Source of the DNA: Bifidobacterium ramosum
GTDB taxonomy: Bacteria; Actinomycetota; Actinomycetes; Actinomycetales; Bifidobacteriaceae
Length of the DNA stretch: 64,000 nucleotides
Assembly: GCF_009299505.1 (NCBI RefSeq)
Contig: NZ_WBSM01000009.1
Span: 1-64,000 of the forward strand
Reading direction: 5' to 3'
The notes under the pieces are model-generated. The model ran no database searches, was not told the origin of the DNA, and saw nothing but the letters and a program-made list of their open reading frames with translations. A program made the position numbers and the translations under genes. Shown one piece after another: positions 57,301 through 64,000 of the stretch (the first letter of the stretch is position 1; every line of letters begins with the position of its first letter).

Positions 57301-58295
57301 CGATCAACGTGTCGGCCGTGCGCAACCCGCACCCCGAGGAGACCGCGGGCGAGCGCACCGCCGTGGTGCAGCCCGTGGCGGCTGCGGCGGCCAAGCCGCA
57401 GGAGTCGTCGCTCGAGGAGACGCAGATTATCCCACCGCTCAAGGCCGAGGCCGAGCAGGAGGCGCCGATCAGCGTGCCGCCGTCCATCAAGACCTCCAAC
57501 ATGGTGAAGGCGTACAAGGCCGCCGAGGAGGAGGACTTCGCAAACGAGTCGCTGCTCGGCAACCTGCCGACGAAGATCATCACCGTGCTGGTGGGCATCA
57601 TCGCGGTGGTCGGCGCCGGGTTCCTCGCCATCAACTTCCTGAACAACAGCCAGCCGAACATCGGTGGCAGCGGATCGAACCAGAGCGACCCGTGGGACGA
57701 GTCGAACATCGACTCGGTGCCGTTCGGCAACGGCACCAACGGGTCGTCGGACGGGTCGAGCGACGGAAACACGGATTCGAACAGCTCGTCCAGCTCGTCG
57801 AATACCACGTCCGGTAACAACAGCAGCAACGGTTCGGACAAGTCAGACAAGTCGAGCACGTCCGACAAGTCCTCGTCGAGCAGCTCCAGCAGCTCCGACG
57901 GCAAGCACGAGGTGGTCACCAAGGACAAGGAGGCCAAGAAGGTCCCCGATCCGAAGTACCAGAACAACACGCCGCTGACGATCTCGAGCCAGAACTTCCT
58001 CGACAATCCGGGCGGCCAGAACGGCTTCGCGTATCACCTGCACCTCGACAAGTCGCAGAAGGTGTATCGCATGAAGATCACGATCACCACGTCCGGCGGC
58101 AAGGGGTACGTCATCACGAACTCCGCGTCCGATCCGACCAAGGGCGACCGCGTGGCCGAGTTCACGTTCGCGGAGGGCGGCACCACGGAGATCACGTTCA
58201 CCAAGGTGTCCGAGACGCAGGATGTGCTGGTGTGGGTGCCGCTCGACAGTCTGCCCAACAACCAGCTCTACATCCAGAAGGTCGAGCTCTTCTAA
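54327..58295 (+). CDS. murJ: MurJ lipid II flippase fused to a pseudokinase and C-terminal sensor domain
   Basis: 1,322 residues. Residues ~1-565 are the MurJ/MviN flippase with about 14 membrane helices. A Thr/Pro-rich spacer leads to a cytoplasmic kinase-like domain (about 655-895) lacking the HRD and DFG motifs, hence a pseudokinase. A Ser-rich region has EETQIIPP near 1,031, then a membrane helix (about 1,085-1,105), a long Ser/Asn linker and a small extracytoplasmic beta domain. Mycobacterial MviN has the same flippase-pseudokinase layout, is phosphorylated by PknB and then binds FhaA; the TQIIPP segment is the obvious candidate site here. A strong internal start (ATG 56286) opens the pseudokinase. 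Confidence 0.93.
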   Translation: MSSTSSSLGRNSMIMASGTAASRVTGQVRTILLAAALGTTGLAANAYQAGAMIPQAVFSLVSGGIFNAVLVPQIVRTLQEKDAEDRLNKLITLAITMLLGVTVIMAVATPLLTMLYVGGSPELMALTNAFTLWCMPQIFFYGLYTVLGQILAAKDHFGTYAWSSVGANLISCAGFISFILLFGRAAGQPPEFWTPGKLALTAGTWTLGVAFQALVLFLPLARCGIRYRPRWGVSGIGLRSMGSVAGWSIAIVIVDQLINIVVTRINTSAPDSAHEMLGISTLDVAGNATYQNAFTLYMLPYSLIAVSVATALFPKISRAIAEHDVADARGTLSQSLRNVGVLMIFFSVAFIVMPAPIILALLPSISAKEAALIATPLMMLGIGLPVASAYLIIQRTFYAFEDGRTPFMFMVLYNTLLVVFLLVGMRFVPPTHWITLVAIGSPISHLVAFPFLIPSLKRRFEGSMDGRRIAVAYGKALFAAFVATVAGLLLRGPVYALLGVRTVMGAATDNGSHAAAAVRAVSMNWLQAVGVCVLLTIVITVAYVGMLWLLRSQELLELSRPLIARFIRKPVAATDATDTADADDSTNTANGNESAADRPTPTSEPPAPPTVPTAYDSRHDNDSNAAATTTPTARMTPKPPEPPASPSLQYGVRMNPQLGDTILNRYTLVSPLRDEPGLLAWKASDRVLSRDCQLFIVTDRKAFSQVTATASFMASLRDPRLTQVLQLHHDDQIVVVVMQDDAGMSMTDYLLGSERHVLTYDAMRSVIGELIDIIHLLQSRGIDHYMISTDTVRVTASGIQLTAVPISTMLMDTADNDGRNLNVEQRDVRQLASLLYSMLTRTPSNTMPDYSFDRLSGDMPGEFRLICKRGLGMKVNDSDVNLPMSSMAEIEALLGPWTPLTQLTGRDIALPGINSLESIITVPMRRSNMDDIVPVPSAIVSSGPLPPLSMSMPQYSSALTSDDVVDVTPMTGDLFRAFDGSKPNNGNNTTLAINVSAVRNPHPEETAGERTAVVQPVAAAAAKPQESSLEETQIIPPLKAEAEQEAPISVPPSIKTSNMVKAYKAAEEEDFANESLLGNLPTKIITVLVGIIAVVGAGFLAINFLNNSQPNIGGSGSNQSDPWDESNIDSVPFGNGTNGSSDGSSDGNTDSNSSSSSSNTTSGNNSSNGSDKSDKSSTSDKSSSSSSSSSDGKHEVVTKDKEAKKVPDPKYQNNTPLTISSQNFLDNPGGQNGFAYHLHLDKSQKVYRMKITITTSGGKGYVITNSASDPTKGDRVAEFTFAEGGTTEITFTKVSETQDVLVWVPLDSLPNNQLYIQKVELF
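56275..56288 (+). promoter_or_regulatory. internal ribosome-binding site and ATG at the pseudokinase boundary
   Basis: ACGGAG followed 5 nt later by ATG 56286, in frame and exactly at the first residue of the pseudokinase (MNPQLGDTILNRYTL). Separate translation of this half is possible. Confidence 0.4.
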
Positions 58296-58322
58296 GGGCG
58301 TCGTTCCCGTCCCGTCCCCTCT

Positions 58323-58370
58323 AACGGACATACAGCCGTTTTCAACGTTGGAATCGGCTGTATGTCCGTT
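58323..58370. repeat. palindromic intergenic element, copy 21
   Basis: Left arm has CCGTT for CCGATT; outer 15 pairs intact. Located between two co-directional genes. Confidence 0.93.
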
Positions 58371-58429
58371 AGAGGGGATGGGATATAGCGATATGAAGCG
58401 TTCCTAAGAGGGCGCATGCTCCCTCTCCT

Positions 58430-58477
58430 AACGGACATACAGCCGATTCCATCGATGAAAACGGCTGTATGTCCGTT
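58430..58477. repeat. palindromic intergenic element, copy 22
   Basis: Right arm begins ACGGCTG (inner pairs lost); outer arms perfect. Starts 107 bp after copy 21. Confidence 0.93.
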
Positions 58478-58574
58478 TTGTGTTACGGGGGTGAAGACGG
58501 CTACATTTGGTGTTTTAGGGGTCGCGGTGTGGTGTAATGGAGCCGCAATGGCACACAGCAACGAAGGTGGTTTC

Positions 58575-61052
58575 ATGACAGCAGCAGGGCAGCGCGCGAC
58601 GACGGCCGTCGCGGTCGACGAACAGGGCCGGTTCACCTGGGGCAACGGCGTGGTATCGATGACGTTCCAGACATCCGACGACAAACCGGTCACGTTGGTC
58701 GGACTGTCCGGACGCGGCATGAGCGGTAGCACGACCGTCGTGCAGCGCGATCCGCGACCGATCGTCGAAGTACTGGCGACCGGCACCGGTTCGAACGACA
58801 ATCGCCAGCCATTGATCATGACGGTCGCAGGTTCCAGACTGCGGTTCGTCGGCGCGCGCATCGTCACCCCGGAAGGCGGTGCGAATGCCGGCGATCAGCC
58901 GTCACATGGCGAGCCGATCGCGCCGTACCGGCTGGAGATCACGCAGTTCGCGCCGTACGCCGCACTGCAGCCGGGCGGCCGAGAGTTCGATAATCCGGCG
59001 ATCGACCCCACCGGCGGCGCGAGCTCCGCAGATGCCACGGCATCCACGGTCCCAACGGTGCCGACCGACGACGGACTGACCGTCGTGTCCGTGTTCGAAG
59101 CCTGCCCGAACGTGTCCGCCGTACGCACGTTTACCACGTTGCACAGCCCGCGACGACTGCCGATCGAGGCGGTGTCGTCGCTCAACCTGACGCTGCCGAT
59201 GGACGCCGGCGACGCCACGGTCGACGCGTCGCGCATCTTCTGGGGCGACGCCGCGTGGGCCGTCGAAAACGACTGGCACAGCGCGCCGCTGCGCGACACC
59301 GCCGTGCGTGACCGCAACCAGATCATCAACCCGGGCGAATCCAGCTCGCGTTTCGTACGCAGTTCGTCGTCCACGTGGTCGACCGGCGTGCACGAACCCG
59401 CCGGCATCATCGAAGCGCGACACGACGCCGACGAAACCCCGGCGTTCTCGGTCATGTGGCAGATCGAGCACAACGGACCGTGGGAGTGGGAGGTCGGCGA
59501 AAACGACCCCGGTCTGCACATCACTGCATATGGTCCGGAATATCGCGACCATCAGTGGGTCACCACGCTCGGCAGCGTCGCGGATAACGGCGACGGTAGT
59601 CACGATGTCGGCACCGGTAACGGCAACGCCGGCAACGATGACGACAATGCCGACACCGTATACAACGATGTCATCAGCGTGCCCGTCTCGTTCGCCGTGG
59701 CCGCCGGCGACTGGCAGCAGGCGACCGCAGAGATGACCCTGCAGCGTCGTGCCCTACGCGCCGCCAAAGCCGCGCAACTGGGCCGTTCCCAGCAGTTCGA
59801 GCACACGCAGGGACTCGTCGTATACAACGATTACATGAACACGCTGTTCGGCGACCCGCGCATCGAGAAGGAGCTGCCACTCATCGAGGGCGCAGCGAAG
59901 GTCGGCGCGGACATCTTCTGCATCGACGCCGGCTGGTACGACAGCACGGACGGCGGCTGGTGGGACATGGTCGGCGAGTGGCTGCCGTCCACCAACCGCT
60001 TCGGCGACGCCGGCATGGCGGGCCTCGCACGTACGATCCGCGACGCCGGCATGGGACTCGGCCTATGGCTCGAACCCGAGGTGATCGGCGTGAAATCGCC
60101 GCTCGCCGCGACCCTGCCGGACGACGCGTTTTTCACACGTCACGGCGTGCGCGTATGCGACTCCGGCCGCTACCTGCTCGACTTCCGTTCGCCGGCCGCC
60201 CGCGAGCATGTCACGCGCACCGTCGACCGGCTTATCGACGAGTTCGACGTGAAGTTCTTCAAGTTCGATTACAACACGATCCCCGGCGTGGGCACCGACC
60301 GCGACGCCGAATCGGCCGGCGCGGGCCTGCTCGACCATTGCCGTGCGTATCTCGACTGGCTCGACGATCTGCGCCGCCGTCATCCCGAGGTCATGATCGA
60401 GAACTGCGGTTCCGGTGCGATGCGCGCGGACTACGCGCAGTTGAGCCGGCTCGACCTGCAGTCGACGTCCGACCAGTGCGATCCGCTGATCTATGCGGCG
60501 ATCGCGGCCGGTGCAGGCCTGACGATCCTGCCCGAGCAGCAGGGCAACTGGGGGTACGCGCAGCAGGAGATGGACGACGAGACGGCGGTGCTCACGTTGG
60601 CGTCGGGCGTGCTGGGACGGCTGTATCTGTCGGGATTCATCAACCGGATGGACGAGACACGGTTGGCGTTGGTGCGTGACGCGATCGCGCTGCATCGGCG
60701 GATTCTGGCCGAGCAGCAGTCGCTGGTGCCGTGGTGGCCGGCGGGACTGCCCGATTTCAACGGCGACTGGCTGGTCGCCGGACTGCGTCCGTATGCGGCG
60801 GCCGTGACGGCTGACGAGGCGACGGTCGGCACGTCGTATGTGACGGTATGGCGTCGCGCAGGGGAGTCGTCGATCGACCTGCCGTTGTCGGAAGGCCGCG
60901 AGATCACGCAGATCTTCCCTGATCCGCAGTCCGTAACCAATCACGCGCCGAACGCACGCCCGTGGACCGTTACGCGGCTCGATGCCGGCACCGTCCGCCT
61001 GACCGCCGCGGACACCGCCAACCCGTCCGCCCGCATCTTCGCCGTGCGCTAA
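58575..61052 (+). CDS. GH36 alpha-galactosidase
   Basis: 825-residue cytoplasmic enzyme removing alpha-galactose from raffinose-family and related sugars. The N-terminal beta-sandwich (about 1-330), with a non-conserved Gly/Asn/Asp insert near 345-360, precedes a barrel with DIFCIDAGWYD (~455), LWLEPEV (~500), nucleophile Asp in FFKFDYN (~563) and acid/base Asp in STSDQCD (~630). The C-terminal beta-domain completes the family layout. Start: ATG 58575 has AAGGTGG, while ATG 58548 with GGAG lies about 10 nt after a possible extended -10 box, so either could be used. It stands alone; alpha-N-acetylgalactosaminidase activity cannot be excluded. Confidence 0.9.
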   Translation: MTAAGQRATTAVAVDEQGRFTWGNGVVSMTFQTSDDKPVTLVGLSGRGMSGSTTVVQRDPRPIVEVLATGTGSNDNRQPLIMTVAGSRLRFVGARIVTPEGGANAGDQPSHGEPIAPYRLEITQFAPYAALQPGGREFDNPAIDPTGGASSADATASTVPTVPTDDGLTVVSVFEACPNVSAVRTFTTLHSPRRLPIEAVSSLNLTLPMDAGDATVDASRIFWGDAAWAVENDWHSAPLRDTAVRDRNQIINPGESSSRFVRSSSSTWSTGVHEPAGIIEARHDADETPAFSVMWQIEHNGPWEWEVGENDPGLHITAYGPEYRDHQWVTTLGSVADNGDGSHDVGTGNGNAGNDDDNADTVYNDVISVPVSFAVAAGDWQQATAEMTLQRRALRAAKAAQLGRSQQFEHTQGLVVYNDYMNTLFGDPRIEKELPLIEGAAKVGADIFCIDAGWYDSTDGGWWDMVGEWLPSTNRFGDAGMAGLARTIRDAGMGLGLWLEPEVIGVKSPLAATLPDDAFFTRHGVRVCDSGRYLLDFRSPAAREHVTRTVDRLIDEFDVKFFKFDYNTIPGVGTDRDAESAGAGLLDHCRAYLDWLDDLRRRHPEVMIENCGSGAMRADYAQLSRLDLQSTSDQCDPLIYAAIAAGAGLTILPEQQGNWGYAQQEMDDETAVLTLASGVLGRLYLSGFINRMDETRLALVRDAIALHRRILAEQQSLVPWWPAGLPDFNGDWLVAGLRPYAAAVTADEATVGTSYVTVWRRAGESSIDLPLSEGREITQIFPDPQSVTNHAPNARPWTVTRLDAGTVRLTAADTANPSARIFAVR

Positions 61053-61110
61053 TGCGCCGTGCGGTAGCGCGGTAGCCGACTCACGCCGTAGTCTATCTCT
61101 CCTTTTCTTC

Positions 61111-61158
61111 AACGGACATACAGCCGATTTCCATACCGCAATCGGCTGTATGTCCGTT
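61111..61158. repeat. palindromic intergenic element, copy 23
   Basis: Perfect arms. The flanks CTTTTCTTC and GAAGAAAAG also pair, lengthening the perfect stem to 27 bp (61102-61167). Loop TCCATACCGC plus closing T. Confidence 0.96.
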
Positions 61159-61178
61159 GAAGAAAAGAGCCATAACAA

Positions 61179-61209
61179 GCTGGGCTCCACTCTATGAGGG
61201 GAGCCCAGC
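61179..61209. terminator. hairpin terminator
   Basis: GCTGGGCTCC / GGAGCCCAGC, a 10-bp perfect stem between convergent genes. Confidence 0.65.
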
Positions 61210-61232
61210 CAATCCCCACACCAATACAAAAG

Positions 61233-61265
61233 CGGGGAGATACACCATACAGGTGCATCTCCCCG
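61233..61265. terminator. second hairpin terminator
   Basis: CGGGGAGAT / ATCTCCCCG with an inner CACC/GGTG extension, also between the two convergent genes. Confidence 0.65.
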
Positions 61266-61330
61266 TTCCACATCTCACGCACCCCTCACAAACCAGCGGC
61301 CAGAGGAGCCAGCGGACGCAGTCCGATGGA

Positions 61331-61420
61331 CTGATAACGCGTGTGTCCTCTAGGCGCACCGAGGGAAGCGGTACCGAGTACCGCGACCGAGGAGCAACGA
61401 CGAGGACACTCCGTTATCAG
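61331..61420 (-). other. 90-nt foldback overlapping the end of glgP
   Basis: Outer arms CTGATAACG / CGTTATCAG and GTGTCCTC / GAGGACAC pair with small internal loops; inside is GCGGTAC / GTACCGC with a 3-nt loop. The glgP stop codon lies within the outer arm. Confidence 0.6.
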
Positions 61421-63861
61421 GCCAGCGGACCGGTGTGCCAGATGCGCTCGAGGTAATCCTCGATCGAGCGATCGGAGCTGAAGAAGCCGGAGTTCGCGAC
61501 GTTGAGCAGGGCCTTGCGGTTCCACTCGAGCGGATCGCGGTAGAGCTTCTCGATCTCGGCCTGGATGTCGGCGTAGGAGGAGAAGTCCGCGAGGGTCATG
61601 AACCAGTCCTTGGTGAGCCAGTCGGAGACGAGCGGCGCGTAGGTGTCGCGGTCGCCGTTGGAGAAGGTGCCGTCGGCGACGAGGTCGATGGCCTGCTTGA
61701 GGCGCGGATCGGCTTCGTAGTACTTGGCCGGATCGTAGCCGTCAGCGTACTGCTTCTCGACTTCCTCGACGGTCATGCCGAAGAGGAAGAAGTTGTCGGC
61801 GCCGACGCGTTCGCGGATCTCGACGTTCGCGCCGTCGAGGGTGCCGACGGTGAGGGCGCCGTTGAGGGCGAACTTCATGTTGCCGGTGCCGGAGGCTTCC
61901 TTGCCGGCCTGGGAGATCTGCTCGTCGAGCTCGGTGGCCGGGATGAGGTTCTGGGCCATCTCGATGTTGTAGTTCGGGAGCATGTGGACGGCCAGCTTGC
62001 CCTTGACGTCCGGATCGTTGTTGACGACCTTGGAGACGTTGTTGATGAGCTGGATGGTCATCTTGGCCAGGTAGTAGCCCGGGGCGGCCTTGGCGCCGAA
62101 GAAGACGGTGCGCGGCAGGATGTCGTCGGCCGAGACGGTGCCGTTCTTGATGGCGGCGTACTTGGAGATGACGGCGAGGATCTTCAGCGACTGGCGCTTG
62201 TACTCGTGCAGACGCTTGACCATGGTGTTGAACATGGTGTTCTCATCGATGTCGAGGCCGTAGTGGTCCTTGGCGAAGCCGACGAACGCGTGCTTGTTGG
62301 CGGCCTTGACGGCGGCGAACTTCTTGACGAACTCGTCGTCCTGGGCCAGCGGGACGAGGCCTTCGAGCATTTCGAGGTCGGAGAGCCACTTGTCGGTGCC
62401 GAGGCCTTCGGTGATGAGGTCGGACAGGCGCGGGTTGGCGAGCTTGACGAAGCGACGCGGGGTGACACCGTTGGTCACGTTGGTGAACTTGTCCGGGTAG
62501 GCGTCGGAGAAGTTCTTGAGCGTGATGTCCTTGAGCAGCTGGGAGTGCAGCGCGGCCACGCCGTTGACGTGGGAGCCGCCGTAGGTGGCGAGGTAGGCCA
62601 TGCGCACGGCATCGCCGGTGTAGATCGCCATGTCCTTGGCGGTGTCGGCGTCCACGCCCTTGGCGGCGAGCTCGGCCTCGAACTGGTCGTTGATCTTCTC
62701 GATGATCTCGAGGTGACGCGGCAGCAGTTCGCCGATGAGGCTGGCCGGCCACACTTCGAGGGCTTCCGGCAGCAGCGTGTGGCAGGTGTAGTTGAAGGTC
62801 TTCTGGGTGATGCCCCAGGCGGTGTCCCAGTCGTAGCCGTACTCATCGATGAGGATGCGCATGAGCTCCGGGATGCCGATGACCGGGTGGGTGTCGTTGA
62901 GCTGGAACGTGATCTTGTTCGGGAAGGTGGTCAGATCCGGCTTGTCCTGACCCGGGTAGAAGACGCGGATCGCGTCGTGCAGGGAGGCGGAGACGAAGAA
63001 GTACTGCTGCTCGAGGCGCAGCTCCTTGCCGACCTTGGTGGAGTCTTCCGGGTACAGGATCTTGGAGATGTTCTCGGCCTTGACCTTCGGCTCGACGGCC
63101 TCCATGTACTCGCTCTTGTTGAACGCGAGCAGATCGAACTCGTCGTAGGACTTGGCGGTCCACAGGCGCAGCGTGTTCACGCGCTGGGACTTGTAGCCCG
63201 GCACCAGATAGTCGACCGGCACGGCGCGCACGGACCAAGCCGGCTTCCAGACCTTCTTGCCGTTCTCTTCGACGACTTCGCCGCCGAAGGAGACCTTCTG
63301 GTCACGGTTGTAGTCGATGTGGCCCCACGGCTCTTCGTTGTTCAGCCAGTAGTCCGGGGTTTCGACCTGCTTGCCGTCCTTATCGAACGTCTGCTTGAAG
63401 ATGCCGTAACGGTACTGGATGCCGTAGCCGAACGCCGGCACGCCAAGGGAGGCGAGCGAGTCGATGAAGCAGGCGGCGAGACGGCCGAGGCCGCCGTTGC
63501 CGAGGGCCGGCTCGTACTCGGCGTCGACGATGGCCTTCGGCTCGAAGCCAAGGGACTTGACAGCCTCGTCGAACTGCTCGGTCAGGCCGGCGTTGAGCAG
63601 CGCGTTCTCAAGCTGCTTGCCCATGAGGAATTCGGCGGACAGGTAGCCGACGGCCTTGGTGCTGCCGTTGACGGTGTCGGCCTGCGTGGTGAACCATGCG
63701 TCCGCAAGATGATTGCGCACGGCCTTGGCTGCGGCGACGTAGACATCGGCCGCGGTGGCCTGCTCGACGGTGACACCCTGAGAGTACTTCAGCTGCTCAC
63801 GAATCTCGTCGGCGAACTCGGCGGTCGTGACCGGCGACTTGGGTGCGGTGATTTCGGTCAT
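61417..63861 (-). CDS. glgP: glycogen/alpha-glucan phosphorylase
   Basis: 814-residue PLP-dependent GT35 enzyme releasing glucose-1-phosphate from glycogen or maltodextrins. Conserved segments include GNGGLGRLAACFIDSLA (~135), NDTHPVIGIPELMR (~330) and the PLP-Lys loop EASGTGNMKFALNGALT (~660). Full family length. A GGAAAGAGAG ribosome site precedes ATG 63861, and a LacI-type operator lies upstream. It is monocistronic, and its 3' end runs into a 90-nt foldback and two terminator-like stems. Confidence 0.95.
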   Translation of the reverse strand: MTEITAPKSPVTTAEFADEIREQLKYSQGVTVEQATAADVYVAAAKAVRNHLADAWFTTQADTVNGSTKAVGYLSAEFLMGKQLENALLNAGLTEQFDEAVKSLGFEPKAIVDAEYEPALGNGGLGRLAACFIDSLASLGVPAFGYGIQYRYGIFKQTFDKDGKQVETPDYWLNNEEPWGHIDYNRDQKVSFGGEVVEENGKKVWKPAWSVRAVPVDYLVPGYKSQRVNTLRLWTAKSYDEFDLLAFNKSEYMEAVEPKVKAENISKILYPEDSTKVGKELRLEQQYFFVSASLHDAIRVFYPGQDKPDLTTFPNKITFQLNDTHPVIGIPELMRILIDEYGYDWDTAWGITQKTFNYTCHTLLPEALEVWPASLIGELLPRHLEIIEKINDQFEAELAAKGVDADTAKDMAIYTGDAVRMAYLATYGGSHVNGVAALHSQLLKDITLKNFSDAYPDKFTNVTNGVTPRRFVKLANPRLSDLITEGLGTDKWLSDLEMLEGLVPLAQDDEFVKKFAAVKAANKHAFVGFAKDHYGLDIDENTMFNTMVKRLHEYKRQSLKILAVISKYAAIKNGTVSADDILPRTVFFGAKAAPGYYLAKMTIQLINNVSKVVNNDPDVKGKLAVHMLPNYNIEMAQNLIPATELDEQISQAGKEASGTGNMKFALNGALTVGTLDGANVEIRERVGADNFFLFGMTVEEVEKQYADGYDPAKYYEADPRLKQAIDLVADGTFSNGDRDTYAPLVSDWLTKDWFMTLADFSSYADIQAEIEKLYRDPLEWNRKALLNVANSGFFSSDRSIEDYLERIWHTGPLA

Positions 63862-63952
63862 ATTGACTCTCTTTCCGTTGTGTTGTCCCTTGTCATTATG
63901 CCCCGCCGCGGTGACGGCGCATAAACGTCAAGATGAACGCTGCATTACGTTC

Positions 63953-63966
63953 TGCAATCGTTTGCA
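63953..63966. promoter_or_regulatory. LacI-family operator upstream of glgP
   Basis: TGCAATCGTTTGCA, symmetric TGCAA/TTGCA half-sites with a central CG, fits the TGNNANCGNTNNCA pattern. On the minus strand it lies between a TTGATG -35-like and a TAATGC -10-like hexamer spaced by 17 bp, as expected for repression of glgP by a sugar-responsive regulator. The regulator is not in this window. Confidence 0.6.
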
Positions 63967-64000
63967 TCAACTCGGCAATCATACAACATACACCACGACA

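Larger units (their letters stand above)
58296..58574. other. murJ/alpha-galactosidase gap
   Basis: 279 bp with palindromic copies 21 and 22 and the promoter of the alpha-galactosidase gene; TG-G-TGTAAT (58530-58538) looks like an extended -10 box. Confidence 0.5.
61053..61416. other. structured gap between galactosidase and glgP
   Basis: 364 bp made almost entirely of hairpins: palindromic copy 23, two terminator-like stems (61179-61209, 61233-61265), a CAGTCC/GGACTG stem (61319-61333) and a 90-nt foldback (61331-61420). No gene is seen. Confidence 0.65.

Noticed and set aside
61435..63924. Long plus-strand open frame opposite glgP
   Set aside because: Shadow of a conserved enzyme; no family match in its translation.

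Overview
The window looks like an origin-proximal piece of a Bifidobacterium chromosome. The case rests on high GC with strong Shine-Dalgarno sites, an N-acetylhexosamine 1-kinase (NahK) followed by the matching hexose-1-P uridylyltransferase, an UgpC/MsmK-type stand-alone ABC ATPase, GH3, GH13 and GH36 glycosidases, a 6C-like actinobacterial RNA, and the CCA-transferase / NUDIX / DUF6049 / MurJ-pseudokinase block that in Actinobacteria usually lies near dnaA. Species cannot be named from sequence alone.

Layout. 1-11 kb: Na+/H+ antiporter, alpha/beta-hydrolase, dCTP deaminase, Ca2+-type P-ATPase, MazEF-type toxin-antitoxin pair, MFS exporter, RlmB-type rRNA methylase. 11-15.5 kb: nahK-galT2 operon divergent from an AraC-type regulator. 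15.7-27.2 kb: a two-gene surface operon, a 2,395-residue CnaB/SpaA-repeat LPXTG adhesin whose stop overlaps the start of a secreted GH13 amylase with InlB-type repeats. 28-29.1 kb: an orphan AAA ATPase flanked by duplicated repeat pairs. 29.3-35.2 kb: DUF4032 kinase-like protein, UgpC/MsmK ATPase, LytTR/GHKL two-component pair. 35.6-43.4 kb: a nested inverted-repeat region, GtrA-like protein and GH3 beta-glucosidase, a PD-(D/E)XK-like protein, a membrane Ser/Thr kinase. 43.5-58.3 kb: DsbA-like thioredoxin, tRNA-Thr, 6C-like RNA, Rpf-like hydrolase, rsmA-ispE-lytR_C, then divergent pcnA and nudix-DUF6049-murJ. 58.5-64 kb: GH36 alpha-galactosidase and glycogen phosphorylase.

Working together, the genes describe a saccharolytic gut commensal. 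Extracellular starch is cut by the amylase that is co-expressed with a wall-anchored adhesin; glycogen is mobilised by GlgP; amino sugars enter via NahK/GalT2; oligosaccharides are split by GH3 and GH36 enzymes; UgpC probably powers several sugar ABC importers. The cell-wall group (MurJ-pseudokinase, Ser/Thr kinase, Rpf-like protein, LytR_C protein, DUF6049) is consistent with PknB-type control of peptidoglycan synthesis.

The most striking thing is not a gene. Twenty-three complete copies and two half copies of a roughly 48-bp palindrome (arm AACGGACATACAGCCGATT, variable loop of about 9-13 nt, reverse-complement arm) occupy most of the longer gaps between genes and none lie inside a called gene. 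They usually come in pairs, are often embedded between a pyrimidine-rich left flank and a purine-rich right flank, and exist in subtypes with compensating changes in both arms, which points to selection or copying of the hairpin itself.
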